This document shows positions 26,619 through 35,395 of a stretch of DNA of 64,000 bases, in pieces. The stretch comes from JACVRW01 sp963771715. Its GTDB lineage: Bacteria; Actinomycetota; Thermoleophilia; Solirubrobacterales; Thermoleophilaceae. A model generated the notes under the pieces. The model was not told where the DNA came from. It saw only the letters and a program-made list of their open reading frames with translations, and did no database searches. Both the position numbers and the translations under genes were made by a program. The DNA is taken from assembly GCA_963771715.1 (NCBI GenBank), contig CAVYUQ010000012.1, positions 29,626-93,625 on the forward strand, written 5' to 3'. Every line of letters starts with the position of its first letter. Within the stretch, counting starts at the first letter, position 1.

Positions 26619-26867
26619 TCAGCCGCCGGAGGCGCGCGGGAAAAAGATCACGCGCTCGGACTCGGGCGGGATGTCGGAGAACTCCTTGACCATCTGCGCC
26701 TCACGCCGGCCGCTGCCCGAGTTCGTGACCGGGACGGCCGCCCACATGCCCTCGTCGAGCTGGCGGCGGAACTCCTCCACGAGGCGCTCCTCGTCCTCCT
26801 GCACGCTGGGATCGCCCTCGGCGAGCAGCACCTCGCCATGCCCGGGCTTCATGCGCAAGAACTTCAT
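26619..26867 (-). CDS. Small conserved-looking hypothetical protein
   Basis: 82 residues from ATG 26867 (GTG 26876 is also possible; AGGTGG lies 6 bases before the ATG). It begins MKFLRMKPGHGEVLLAEG and ends ERVIFFPRASGG, with acidic residues in the middle. It has a ferredoxin-like beta-alpha-beta pattern but no recognised family or ligand motif. It is followed by the membrane protein and ilvD in the same direction. Confidence 0.6.
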   Translation of the reverse strand: MKFLRMKPGHGEVLLAEGDPSVQEDEERLVEEFRRQLDEGMWAAVPVTNSGSGRREAQMVKEFSDIPPESERVIFFPRASGG

Positions 26868-26945
26868 CACCGCCACCTGCTCGATTATGTCACGCGGGCT
26901 CCGGTGGCTCGTGCGGGCGTGGCTCGACGAGCAGGGCGTGGCGGT

Positions 26946-27762
26946 CTAGGGCCGCCGGCGGCCGGACTCGCCCCCGAACACGTCCACTGGTCCAGGGCCC
27001 TCGCCCACGCTGCGCAGACCGTCACGCACCGCGTCGGAGGCGATCCGCTTCGCAGCCTTCGCAGCATCGAGCGGCTCAAACCCGAGCGCCAGGTGCGCGG
27101 CGAGCGCCGAGGAATGCGTGCAGCCGGACCCGTGCGCGGCGCCGTCCAGGTACCGCTCCCCGGCGATCTCCACGAGCTGGTCGCCGTCGAAAAACACGTC
27201 CACCGCCTGCTCGCGGTGACCTCCGGTGACCACGACGGCGGCCGGTCCGAGCGCGTGCACCGCCCTGGCGAGCTGCTCGCCGTCGGCGGCGCCGGCAACG
27301 GCCGCGCCGCCGGCCAGCACGCGCGCCTCCGGCACGTTCGGGGTCACGACCGCCGCGCGCGGCACCAGCAGCGTCCTGAGCGCCTCCTGGGCGTCCTCGT
27401 CGAGCAGCCGGGCGCCGCTCTCGGCCACCATCACCGGGTCCAGGACCACCGGCGCGCCGGGGATGAGGTCGAGCGCCCTCCCCACGGCCTCGATTGTCTC
27501 GACGGTCCCGAGCATCCCGATCTTCACGGCGTCCACGCCGATGTCGTCGGCCACGGCGCGCACCTGCTCCACGATCGACCTCGGGCGGCAGCGGATACAC
27601 CGCCGTGACCGCCACCGTGTTCTGCGCGGTGATCGCCGTGATGGCGGTCATCCCATGCACGCCGCAGCGCGCGAACGCCTTGAGATCAGCCTGGATGCCG
27701 GCGCCGCCGCCGGAATCCGAGCCGGCGATCGAGAGCACCCGGGGAATGCGGTCAGGGGCCAC
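26946..27762 (-). CDS. thiD: Hydroxymethylpyrimidine/phosphomethylpyrimidine kinase (one frameshift)
   Basis: About 271 residues after correction of one base near 27575. The first frame gives VLSIAGSDSGGGAGIQADLK (substrate and P-loop region) and MTAITAITAQNT; the second gives VDAVKIGMLG, VVLDPVMVAESGARLL and the nucleotide-binding anion hole DGAAHGSGCTHSSALA. These are complete ThiD signatures for two-step phosphorylation of HMP in thiamine synthesis. Start codon at 27762. The conserved motifs on both sides argue for a sequencing indel rather than decay. Confidence 0.85.
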
Positions 27763-27797
27763 GGGCAGGGCAGGATAGGCGGGCGGCGCGCCGCCGC

Positions 27798-27842
27798 CTC
27801 AGCACGCCGCCCGCTCCCCGCTCAGCACGCCGTCCGCTCCCA
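27798..27842. repeat. 23-base tandem duplication across the dprA stop codon
   Basis: CTCAGCACGCCGCCCGCTCC (27798 onward) is repeated at 27821 with one substitution (CCG to CTG-side change). The second copy holds the dprA stop. Just downstream of dprA is a perfect GGCGGCGCGCCGCC palindrome (about 27784-27797). This may be simple slippage or part of a terminator. Confidence 0.5.
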
Positions 27843-28925
27843 CCCGCCGAGGTCGCGCCGCACCAGGTAGCCGTCGGCCTCCAGGCGGCCGAGGGCGGCG
27901 CGCGTCTGCGCCGCGGTGCGGCCGGTCGTGCGGGCGATCGCCTCCACCGACGCGCCGCCGTCCGCCGCCGCGAGGACGGCTCGCAGCAGCGGGTCGGCCG
28001 GGGCCGAGCGCGTTCCGCTCAGGTCCGGCGCCTGGCGCACGCCGACGCCGAACAGCTCGTCGAGGACGTCGTCGGTGCCGGTGATGGCGGCGGCTCCCTC
28101 CTTCAGCAGGCTGTTGGTGCCCTGCGCCATCCGCGACGTGACACGGCCCGGCACGGCGGCCACGCAGCGACCGAGGTCCTTTGCGAAGTCCGCCGTGATC
28201 AGGCTTCCGCTCGGGTCCGCGGCCTCCACCACCAGCGTCAGACGCGCCAGCCCGGCCATGATCCGGTTGCGCGCCGGGAAGCTCCAGCGATAGGGCTCCG
28301 TGCCGGGCGGGAGCTCCGACAGCACGAGCCCCTCCTCGCGCACGCGCTGGTGCAGGCCCCGGTGGCGGCGCGGATACACCACATCCGGGCCGCACGCCAC
28401 CACCGCCACGGGCACGCCGCGACCGTCGACGCATCCGCGGTGCGCGGTTCCGTCGATTCCGAGCGCCAGGCCGCTCACCACGGGCACCCCCGACGCGCCG
28501 AGCCCGCGCCCGATCGCGTAGGCCACCTCGGTGCCATACGGGCTCGCCTGCCGGGTGCCCACCACCGCGACGGCCGGCTCCTCGCGCAGGAGCGCGAACG
28601 TCTCGGGGCGCCCGGCCGCGAACAGCACGGCCGGCGGGTCCGGGAGCTCTCGGAGCAGCGGCGGGTACGCGGACGCGTGGGTGCAGAGCGCCGAGAAGCC
28701 GCCCGCAGCGAGCCGCTCGCGCTCGCGATCGGCATCGAGCCCGTCCAGGAACGCGATCGCCTCCTCCACTCCCCGCCCGGCCGCGGCGGCGAGCAGCTCC
28801 GGCTCGGGCAACGCCAGCAAGCCGGACGCCCTCCGCTCCCGGCCGCCGAGCAGCCCGGCGATGCGCGGCGCGAGGTGGGCGATCAGGAAGGCCCGCCGCA
28901 GGCACGCGTGGCAGCTCTCGATCAC
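27822..28925 (-). CDS. dprA: DNA processing protein DprA
   Basis: 367 residues. The Rossmann-like core has VAVVGTRQASPYGTEVA, PVVSGLALGIDGTAHRGC and SFPARNRIMAGLA. A C-terminal winged-helix (GASVEAIARTTGRTAAQTRAAL, then RLEADGYLVRRDLGGWE) is present. DprA loads RecA on incoming single-stranded DNA in natural transformation. ATG/GTG at 28925 overlaps the comM stop (28922), a typical comM-dprA pair. The 3' end lies in a 23-base tandem repeat. Confidence 0.94.
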   Translation of the reverse strand: MIESCHACLRRAFLIAHLAPRIAGLLGGRERRASGLLALPEPELLAAAAGRGVEEAIAFLDGLDADRERERLAAGGFSALCTHASAYPPLLRELPDPPAVLFAAGRPETFALLREEPAVAVVGTRQASPYGTEVAYAIGRGLGASGVPVVSGLALGIDGTAHRGCVDGRGVPVAVVACGPDVVYPRRHRGLHQRVREEGLVLSELPPGTEPYRWSFPARNRIMAGLARLTLVVEAADPSGSLITADFAKDLGRCVAAVPGRVTSRMAQGTNSLLKEGAAAITGTDDVLDELFGVGVRQAPDLSGTRSAPADPLLRAVLAAADGGASVEAIARTTGRTAAQTRAALGRLEADGYLVRRDLGGWERTAC

Positions 28926-30445
28926 GCCGCTATCCGCTCCCAGCTGTCGAGCCTGTAGGAGAGAGCCTCGTCGAGGTCGCTTTCGGCCAGCAGCTCCCGG
29001 CCCTCGAGGTCGGCGATCGTGCGAGCCACGCGCAGCACGCGGTCGTGGCCGCGCCCACTGAGCGGGATGCGGTCGCGGACGGCGAGCAGTCGGCCTGCGA
29101 GGCTCGCCTCGAGCGGAACCTGGCGACGCGTGAGCCGACCGTCCATGTCGCCGTTGCAGAGCACGCCCGTGCCGGCCAGCCGAGCGAGCTGTCGCATGCG
29201 GGCCGCCACCACGCGCGCGCGTACCTCCACCGAGCGGGTCCTGCGCTCATGCGGTCGACCGACGAGCTCCACGGCCGGCACCGGCTCCACCTGGCAGACC
29301 AGGTCGATGCGGTCAACGAGCGGGCCGCTGAGCCGCCGCTGATAGCGCGCCAGCTCGACCGTCGTGCAACTGCACGTATCGGGAGGCCGCGCGCACGGGC
29401 AGCGGTTGCAGGCCCCAACCACGATCGCGTTCGCCGGGAACTCGAGCGTCCGCTGGCCGCGCATGATCTCCACGCGGCCCTCCTCGAGCGGCTGGCGCAG
29501 CGCATCGACGGCCACGCGCGCGAACTCCGGCAGCTCGTCGAGGAAGAGGACGCCGCGGTGGGCGAGCGTAATCTCGCCCGGCATCGGCCGCGCCCCGCCG
29601 CCCACGAGCCCCTGAGGAGAGATCGTGTGGTGCGGGGCGCGGAAGGGCCGCTCGGTTGCGAGCCGCCCGCTTCCGATGCCGGCCGCGCTGTGGACCTGCG
29701 TGATCTCGAGCGCCTCCTCGAAGCTCGGCGGCGGAAGGATGCCGGGCAGCCGCCGCGCGAGCATGGTCTTGCCCGCGCCCGGCGGGCCGATCATCAGCAG
29801 GTTGTGCCCCCCGGCCGCCGCTATCTCGAGCGCCCGCTTTGCGTCCTCCTGCCCGCGCACGTCGGCCAGGTCGGGACCCTCAGGCGCGGCGTCCTCCGGA
29901 TCCGCCACGGCCGGACGTGCGGGCTCGGGCGACCAGCGCCCGTGCAGCAGGTCCGCGAGCCGAGTCAGCGTCGGGATCGCGCTCACGTCGATCCCCTCCA
30001 CAAGCGCCGCCTCGGCGGCGTTCGCGTCCGGAACCAGCAGGCGGCGGTATCCGGCCCGCCGGGCGCCGAGCGCGGCGGTGAGCGTTCCGCGCACGGGGCG
30101 CAGCTCGCCGCTCAGCGAGAGCTCGCCGACGAGGGCGCAGTCCTCGAGCTGCTCCGGCGGAACCTGGCCGCTGGCGGCGAGCAGGCCGACGGCGATCGCG
30201 AGGTCGAAGCTCGGGCCAGCCTTGCGCACGTGCGCGGGCGCGAGGTTCACGGTAAGCCGCTTCTGCGGGAACTCGAGGGCGGAGTTGAGGAGAGCCGCCC
30301 GGACGCGCTCGCGCGACTCCCGGATGGCCCGGTCCGGAAGCCCCACGAGCGTGAACGTGGGCAACCCGCGCCGGACATCCACCTCCACGGTCACCTCCTG
30401 GGCGTGGACCCCGTCGAGGGTGAAGGTGGCGACTGCGGCGAGCAC
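28922..30445 (-). CDS. comM: YifB/ComM family Mg-chelatase-like AAA ATPase
   Basis: About 507 residues. N-terminal ChlI-like domain (FTLVGLPDRAIRESRERVR), Walker A GPPGAGKTMLARRLPGILPP, Walker B VLFLDELPEF, and four cysteines in CNRCPCARPPDTCSCT. ComM is a branch-migration helicase for recombination in transformation. GTG 30445 (VLAAVATFTLDG) is preferred to the longer frame from 30484 because family members begin at that point. It is coupled to dprA. Confidence 0.93.
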   Translation of the reverse strand: MLAAVATFTLDGVHAQEVTVEVDVRRGLPTFTLVGLPDRAIRESRERVRAALLNSALEFPQKRLTVNLAPAHVRKAGPSFDLAIAVGLLAASGQVPPEQLEDCALVGELSLSGELRPVRGTLTAALGARRAGYRRLLVPDANAAEAALVEGIDVSAIPTLTRLADLLHGRWSPEPARPAVADPEDAAPEGPDLADVRGQEDAKRALEIAAAGGHNLLMIGPPGAGKTMLARRLPGILPPPSFEEALEITQVHSAAGIGSGRLATERPFRAPHHTISPQGLVGGGARPMPGEITLAHRGVLFLDELPEFARVAVDALRQPLEEGRVEIMRGQRTLEFPANAIVVGACNRCPCARPPDTCSCTTVELARYQRRLSGPLVDRIDLVCQVEPVPAVELVGRPHERRTRSVEVRARVVAARMRQLARLAGTGVLCNGDMDGRLTRRQVPLEASLAGRLLAVRDRIPLSGRGHDRVLRVARTIADLEGRELLAESDLDEALSYRLDSWERIAA

Positions 30446-30557
30446 CCAGCACAGGCTCCGCCGCGGCGACCGACGCGTGGGCACGAGGACGCGACAACTT
30501 CGTCACACGCGCATCACGGCACTCGGATTGCGCCGCATCGCCATGCGGTCTGCCGTG

Positions 30558-30586
30558 TTGTATGCACTCAGCGGTCGGCGTAGGCT
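30558..30586 (+). promoter_or_regulatory. Predicted promoter of the TolB-like gene
   Basis: TTGTAT (30558-30563), 17-base spacer, TAGGCT (30581-30586) on the plus strand. Transcription would begin near 30593, followed by GGAGGAGG and ATG 30614. It fits the divergent gap between comM and this gene. Confidence 0.5.
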
Positions 30587-30613
30587 TTGACCGACCATTC
30601 CGGAGGAGGACTG

Positions 30614-31648
30614 ATGGACTCCAAGCCGAGCTGTTCAGGGCTGCGGGTGGGCTCGCGCCTGGGATCGTCCTTCGTCGCCCTCCTGGTGGTTCTCTGCGCG
30701 ACGGCCGGCCCCGCGTGGGCTTCGTTTCCGGGCACCAACGGGACGATCGTCTACCAGTGGACGTCCGCGAACAAGTACGTCCCGTCGCCCACGAGTATCC
30801 GCGCGGTCGGGCCGCGCGGGGGCCCGGTGCAGACACTTCGCGACTGCCCCGTTAAGACTGACCGCCCGACCTTTGCGTACGTTGACTGTTCGGTCCACGC
30901 GCCTCGCTACTCGCCGGACGGCTCGAGGATCGCGTTCTCGACCGTGCACCTCGAACACCCGCCTGGAGGAGGCGAACTGTTCAGGCCGGGTTTGGGCCTG
31001 ATGGCGTCGGACGGGTCGATGCTCGAAGACCTCGCCACCGCGCATGGCGCCCTCCGGCTCGCCTGGTCGCCGGCTGGCGACCGGCTCCTCCTCGGCCATC
31101 AGGTCCCGGGAGGTCCCCTGGATGCGGACGCGATCTTCCTCGCGTCGCTCGACGGAACCGAGCTACGCCAGGTCACGCGCGCCTATACGGGGGCGCCGGA
31201 TTGGTCTTCCACGGGACGGATCGCGTTCGTTCGCAGCGATCCAGCCTGCGCGTTTGGCTGCCCCAATATCTTCGTCAAGCGCCTCGGCGGTAAACCCCGG
31301 AGGCTCACCCACCGCGGTGGCTCCAGCCCCTCCTGGTCGCCACACGGGACGAAGCTGGCGTTCGTGCGCTCGGTCAGACGCGGGGTCGACGAGGACCCGA
31401 GGGACGTGTACCTCGTGAGACGCGACGGCAGCGGGCTTCGCCGCCTCACCCGCCGCGGCGGGCACAGCCCCGCGTGGTCCCCGGACGGCAGATGGATCGC
31501 ATTCATCCGGGATGGCGACCTCTACGTCGTCCGCACCAATGGCCGGGGCCTGCGCCGCCTGGTCGACGAGCTGGGCCCGGACGGATTCGCGCTCGGCCCG
31601 CAGGTGACGTCCGTCGACTGGCAGGCCCTCCCACGCGCGGCTGAATAG
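30614..31648 (+). CDS. Secreted TolB/PD40 beta-propeller protein
   Basis: 344 residues. GGAGGAGG lies 4 bases before ATG 30614. A signal peptide spans about residues 12-37 (SFVALLVVLCATAGPAWA). Several WD40-like PD40 blades follow: RYSPDGSRIAFS, LAWSPAGDRLLLG, PSWSPHGTKLAFV and PAWSPDGRWIAFI, each with the S-P-D/H-G-x-x-I-A-F pattern. Such propellers bind peptides or proteins at the cell surface; no partner such as Pal is nearby. The promoter is at 30558. Confidence 0.88.
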   Translation: MDSKPSCSGLRVGSRLGSSFVALLVVLCATAGPAWASFPGTNGTIVYQWTSANKYVPSPTSIRAVGPRGGPVQTLRDCPVKTDRPTFAYVDCSVHAPRYSPDGSRIAFSTVHLEHPPGGGELFRPGLGLMASDGSMLEDLATAHGALRLAWSPAGDRLLLGHQVPGGPLDADAIFLASLDGTELRQVTRAYTGAPDWSSTGRIAFVRSDPACAFGCPNIFVKRLGGKPRRLTHRGGSSPSWSPHGTKLAFVRSVRRGVDEDPRDVYLVRRDGSGLRRLTRRGGHSPAWSPDGRWIAFIRDGDLYVVRTNGRGLRRLVDELGPDGFALGPQVTSVDWQALPRAAE

Positions 31649-31696
31649 TCACGCTCGTGACCCACCCGTGCGTCAAGCGCCCCTAGCGTCGCGCTG

Positions 31697-32089
31697 GTGG
31701 CCGCTGATCCGCGACGGGCGCTCGGTGAGAAGGGTGAGCGGCTCGCCGCCAAGCATCTGGAGGCGCGCGGATGCGAGGTGATCGCGCGCAACTTCCGGAC
31801 GCGCTTCGGGGAGCTGGATCTGGTGGCGCGCGACGAGCGCTTCCTCGTGTTCTGCGAGGTGAAGACGCGCATAGTGCGCGGCGCGCCGCGACCGGCGAAC
31901 CCGCTCGGCCCGTTCGCCTCAATCGGCTCGCGCAAGCAGCGGCAGGTTCGCGCGATGGCGCGCGAGTGGCTCGCTCAGGGCTTGCTCGACGGCCCGCGCC
32001 CGCCGGAGATCCGCTTCGACGCGATCGGCATCAGCTTCGACGCCCACGGCCGGCTGCTGGCACTCGAGCACCTGGAATCCGCGTTCTGA
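31697..32089 (+). CDS. YraN/UPF0102 nuclease-like protein
   Basis: 130 residues from GTG 31697. LGEKGERLAAKHLEARGCEV and FGELDLVARDERFLVFCEVK show the Holliday-junction-resolvase-like PD-(D/E)xK core (E, D, ExK). The family is near rnhB and comM in many genomes, as here. A TAGCGT -10-like box ends 7 bases before the GTG, so the transcript could be leaderless; no good -35 is present. It is convergent with rnhB. Confidence 0.88.
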   Translation: MAADPRRALGEKGERLAAKHLEARGCEVIARNFRTRFGELDLVARDERFLVFCEVKTRIVRGAPRPANPLGPFASIGSRKQRQVRAMAREWLAQGLLDGPRPPEIRFDAIGISFDAHGRLLALEHLESAF

Positions 32090-32091
32090 TT

Positions 32092-32140
32092 CAGGTGGCA
32101 GAGAATCGTTGCGGATTCCGCGACGTTTGGCTGCCACCTG
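32092..32140. terminator. Nested hairpin between convergent yraN and rnhB
   Basis: CAGGTGGCAG (32092-32101) pairs perfectly with CTGCCACCTG (32131-32140). Inside the loop TCGTTGCGG can pair with CCGCGACG. There is no U-run on either strand, so it is not a classical intrinsic terminator, but its position between two facing genes suggests a bidirectional stop or a stable RNA end. Confidence 0.45.
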
Positions 32141-32187
32141 GCCAGGGGCGGCGCAGCGCTGCGGCCGGGCGCGCGCGGGCCGTGGGG

Positions 32188-32928
32188 CTAGCCCTCGAGG
32201 GCCAGCTGCGTATACGCGATCGACTGGAACGACATCCGGTGGAGTGGCGACACGCCGTTGGCCCTTATCGCCGCGCGGTGCTCCGGCGTGGAGTAGCCGA
32301 CGTTGGTCTCGAAGTCCCAGCCCGGGTGGCGCTCCGCGGCGCGGCGCATGTAGCGGTCGCGGCTCACCTTGGCGAGCACGGAGGCGGCCGCGATGGCGGC
32401 GCTGCGGCAGTCGCCGTCAATGACGGCGCGCTGCTCGAAGCCGAACTCCGGCACGTTGAATCCGTCGACCAGGCACATGGTGCCGGGCAGCGCCACGCCG
32501 AGCAGGGCGGTGCGCAGCGCCTCGAGGTTCGTCTTGTGCAGCCCGCGGCTGTCGATGCCGCGCACGCAGCGCGACACGATCACGGAGCGCGCCGCCGCCC
32601 GCATCACCAGCGGGTAGAGCTCCTCGCGCGCCTCGGCCGTGTGCTGCTTCGAGTCGTTCAGGCGCGTGAGCGCGCGGCGGTCGGAGAGGGTGAGCTGCTC
32701 GAGGTCGAACAGGACCGCGGCGGCCACCAGCGGGCCTGCGAGCGAGCCGCGGCCCGCCTCGTCTGCGCCGGCCACGAGCCGGCAGCCGAGCTCGCGGTCG
32801 AAGGTGAAGAGCCGACGCCCGTTGCCGGTGCGCGGCCTCCCCCTGCGTCTCCGCGCCCTGCCGGAGCCTTGCGGCTGGGAAGGCGTCGTCTCGTCGGTGT
32901 CCGGCGAACCCACGTTGGCGCCGATCAT
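32188..32928 (-). CDS. rnhB: Ribonuclease HII
   Basis: 246 residues from ATG 32928. Catalytic residues are seen in VAGADEAGRGSLAGPLVAA (Asp, Glu), CLVDGFNV (Asp) and the later SRDRYMRR region. It removes ribonucleotides from DNA. An N-terminal 50-residue Pro/Arg-rich extension precedes the fold (RARRRRGRPRTG). The gene lies next to lepB and rplS as in many bacteria. Confidence 0.93.
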   Translation of the reverse strand: MIGANVGSPDTDETTPSQPQGSGRARRRRGRPRTGNGRRLFTFDRELGCRLVAGADEAGRGSLAGPLVAAAVLFDLEQLTLSDRRALTRLNDSKQHTAEAREELYPLVMRAAARSVIVSRCVRGIDSRGLHKTNLEALRTALLGVALPGTMCLVDGFNVPEFGFEQRAVIDGDCRSAAIAAASVLAKVSRDRYMRRAAERHPGWDFETNVGYSTPEHRAAIRANGVSPLHRMSFQSIAYTQLALEG

Positions 32929-32993
32929 AGGTGCGGGTACGGCGGAAGCGGCTCCGCCGGGGGCTCGCCTCGGCGGAAGCGGGCCCTTGGGTC

Positions 32994-33602
32994 CTACAGT
33001 AGACCGATCCTGCCGGGAGGCCAATAGGTCATGAAGGCCTTCCCAATGATCCACTTCTTCGGCACCGGGCCCCACTCGCGGCTGTCTGCGGACTCGCCCC
33101 GGTTGTCGCCCATCATGTAGTAGTGGTCCTCGGGAATCGTGATCTCCCGGGGCAGGTTGCAGGTGCCGCACTCGGGATCGAGCCTGGCGAACGGCTCCTT
33201 CTGCTTCTTCCCGTTGATGTAGACCGAGCCCTCGAGGACCTTCAGCCGGTCCCCGGGCACGCCGACCACGCGCTTGATGAAGTTGGTGTCGGAGCGGTCG
33301 GGGGTCTCCTTGGGGCACGGCTGGTCGCTCGGCCGCTCGACCCCGCACTTGGGCGTATCGGCGCCGGCGGGCGGCTTGAAGACCACGATGTCGCCGCGGT
33401 CGGGGTCGCCGAAGCGGAAGCTCACGCGGTCGACGAGCACGCGCTGGCCGACCTCGAGGGTCGGCACCATCGACTCGCTCGGGATCCTGAACGGCTTGAC
33501 GAGGAACGCCTGGATGCCGAGCGCCAGCCCGAGCGCCACCGCGACGATCATGACCAACTCGACGAGCGAGTTGTGCCCTGTCTTCGCCTTGCTCTTCGCC
33601 AC
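32994..33602 (-). CDS. lepB: Signal peptidase I
   Basis: 202 residues. A single membrane anchor (ELVMIVAVALGLALGIQAFL) is followed by the catalytic Ser in IPSESMVPTLEVGQRVLVDRV-like box B, Lys in NFIKRVVGVPGDRLKV and box E GDNRGESADSREWGPV. It cleaves Sec and Tat signal peptides outside the membrane. Start at 33602 lies 26 bases after rplS. Confidence 0.95.
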   Translation of the reverse strand: MAKSKAKTGHNSLVELVMIVAVALGLALGIQAFLVKPFRIPSESMVPTLEVGQRVLVDRVSFRFGDPDRGDIVVFKPPAGADTPKCGVERPSDQPCPKETPDRSDTNFIKRVVGVPGDRLKVLEGSVYINGKKQKEPFARLDPECGTCNLPREITIPEDHYYMMGDNRGESADSREWGPVPKKWIIGKAFMTYWPPGRIGLL

Positions 33603-33628
33603 CTGGGCCGTCCCGGCCTCCAGCCCGC

Positions 33629-34237
33629 CTAGGACGCCTGGTCGTCGGGCGTCTGATCCTCGGCCGGCTGGTCCTCCACGGGCTGCTCGCCGCCGTCGTC
33701 CGGCTCCGCGGCGGGGGCCTCGGCCTCGGGAGCGGGCGCGTCACCAACCTCGGCGCCATCCGGCGCGTCGGCGGCCTCCGCCTCGGCCGCGGCTGCCTGC
33801 TCGCCGAGCTCCTCCTCGCCGGGGCGCGGGGCGTCGTCCGGCGGCATTGCGCCTGCCTCGACGAGACCCGGCTCGATGACCTCCTCGGCGCCCGTCCAGC
33901 GGCGCTCGCGCACCCGCGAGGCGCGACCGACGCGCTCTCGCAGGTAGTAGAGCTTGGCGCGCCGCACGTCTCCGCGGGCCGCGACCTCGATGCGCTCGAT
34001 CTTCGGCGAGTGGACCGGGAACGTGCGCTCCACCCCCACTCCGAACGACTGCTTGCGCACCGTGAACGTCTCGCGCACGCCGCTGCCCTGGCGCTTGAGC
34101 ACGATGCCCTCGAAGACCTGCGTACGCCGGCGCGTGCCCTCCACAACCTGGAAGTGCACGCGCACGCGGTCACCCGCCTGGAAGGAGGGGACGCGGCGCA
34201 GCTGTGCGCGCTCGATGCTGTCGATGACTCCGGACAT
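33629..34237 (-). CDS. rplS: 50S ribosomal protein L19 with long acidic C-terminal tail
   Basis: 202 residues; ATG 34237 (MSGVIDSIERAQLRRVPSF) is preferred over an ATG 6 bases upstream. Residues 1-115 are L19 (FQAGDRVRVHFQVVEGTRRR, FEGIVLKRQGSGVRETFTVR, VERTFPVHSPKIERIEV). Usual L19 is about 115 residues; here about 85 extra residues of Glu/Ala/Pro/Asp follow (EELGEQAAAAEAEAADAP). A predicted intrinsic terminator lies directly upstream at 34247. Confidence 0.94.
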   Translation of the reverse strand: MSGVIDSIERAQLRRVPSFQAGDRVRVHFQVVEGTRRRTQVFEGIVLKRQGSGVRETFTVRKQSFGVGVERTFPVHSPKIERIEVAARGDVRRAKLYYLRERVGRASRVRERRWTGAEEVIEPGLVEAGAMPPDDAPRPGEEELGEQAAAAEAEAADAPDGAEVGDAPAPEAEAPAAEPDDGGEQPVEDQPAEDQTPDDQAS

Positions 34238-34246
34238 GGGCACAAA

Positions 34247-34272
34247 AAACGCGACCGGGGAGAGCGTCGCGC
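34247..34272 (-). terminator. Predicted intrinsic terminator/attenuator before rplS
   Basis: On the minus strand a 6-7 bp stem (GCGCGAC with GTCGCG) with a C-rich loop is followed directly by TTTTTT. It sits in the gap between the trmD stop (34305) and the rplS start (34237), so it could end the ffh-trmD transcript or attenuate rplS expression. Confidence 0.55.
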
Positions 34273-34304
34273 GTGACGGGCAATGGTAGCGAAGGAGTCG
34301 GGGG

Positions 34305-34967
34305 CTACCTTCGGCCCCGCTCGCGGCTGCGCTCCATCCGCCACTCGCGTATGCGAGCGTGGTCGCCGGACAGGAGCACGTCCGGAACGGTGTGCCCGCG
34401 CCAGTCGAACGGACGCGTGTAGTGGGGGTACTCGGGCGCCCCCTCGAGCGCCTCGCTGAACGACTCCTCGACCGCGCTCTCCTCGTGGCCGAGCGCCCCC
34501 GGCAGCTTGCGCATCACCGCGTCCATCACGACCATCGCCGCCAGCTCGCCGCCCGACAGCACGTACTCGCCGATCGAGATCACGTCGGTGGCGAGGTGCT
34601 CGTGCACGCGCTCGTCGAAGCCCTCGTAGCGGCCGCACAGCAGCGTGAGCGCGGGCTCGGCGGCCAGCTCGCTCGCGAGCGCGTCGTCGAAGCGACGCCC
34701 GCCCGGCGACAGCGCGATCGTCCTGTGCGGCGGAGGGGCCACGCCGTAGCGCTCGCGTAGCGCGGCCTCCACCACGTCCACGCGGATCACCATGCCGGCC
34801 CCGCCGCCGTAGGGCGTGTCGTCCACCTGGCCGGCGTTCAGCGGCGTCGAGGCGCGCAGGTCCACGAAGCCGAGCTCGTGGCCCATCACGGCCGCGTTCT
34901 GGACGTGGCGCTGCTGCTTGAACCACTCGAACCAGGCCGGGAAGAGCGTGACGACGTCGATCTTCAT
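34305..34967 (-). CDS. trmD: tRNA (guanine-N1)-methyltransferase
   Basis: 220 residues. The trefoil-knot SAM-binding motifs LCGRYEGFDERV and SIGEYVLSGGELAA are intact, with FDVVTLFP-type start (KIDVVTLFPAWF) and PYGGGAGMV. It methylates G37 of tRNAs that read codons beginning with C. ATG 34967 overlaps the rimM stop as ATGA, in the usual rpsP-KH-rimM-trmD-rplS order. Confidence 0.96.
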   Translation of the reverse strand: MKIDVVTLFPAWFEWFKQQRHVQNAAVMGHELGFVDLRASTPLNAGQVDDTPYGGGAGMVIRVDVVEAALRERYGVAPPPHRTIALSPGGRRFDDALASELAAEPALTLLCGRYEGFDERVHEHLATDVISIGEYVLSGGELAAMVVMDAVMRKLPGALGHEESAVEESFSEALEGAPEYPHYTRPFDWRGHTVPDVLLSGDHARIREWRMERSRERGRR

Positions 34968-35395
34968 CCGAGGAACTCGCGGTTCACGTGGATCTCGCGC
35001 GCGTCGAGGTCGATGCTTGCGATGGCGTCGCTCACGAACGGGATCAGCGTCCCGTCCTCGAGCTCGAGCACCGAGCAGGAGGGCGCATCGACGACCTGGG
35101 TCACGGTCCCAAGCCCCGGGACGCTGCAGCCGACGAGGTCGCCGGCGAGCCACTCGCCCTCGGCCAGCTCGTCCTCCACGAGCAGGACCTCGCCGCGGAG
35201 CGGGCGCGCGTCCTCGATGCCGGCCAGCCTGATCAGCGGACGCTCGTCGGTGCCCGCCCTGCGCTCGATCCGGTGCGTACGGCCGCCGACGGCGAGTGAG
35301 GTGCCCTCGGGGAGGTCGTGGCGCGGCCGCTCCACGTAGAAGCTGCCGTCCAGGCCGTGCGGCTTACCCACGCGGCCGGCGGTCACGAGGGTCAA
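34964..35395 (-). CDS. rimM: Ribosome maturation factor RimM
   Basis: 143 residues. N-terminal TAGRVGKPHGLDGSFYV and C-terminal PRC-barrel LVGCSVPGLGTVTQVVDAP plus LLVEDEL-like strands match RimM, which aids 30S head maturation by binding S19. TTG 35395 overlaps the KH gene stop as TTGA; GTG 35386 is an alternative start. Confidence 0.92.
   Translation of the reverse strand: MTLVTAGRVGKPHGLDGSFYVERPRHDLPEGTSLAVGGRTHRIERRAGTDERPLIRLAGIEDARPLRGEVLLVEDELAEGEWLAGDLVGCSVPGLGTVTQVVDAPSCSVLELEDGTLIPFVSDAIASIDLDAREIHVNREFLG

Noticed and set aside
32188..34926. A single 900-residue RNase HII fusion
   Set aside because: The long open frame is chance GC-rich readthrough across lepB and rplS in another frame; only the last 246 residues are RNase HII.
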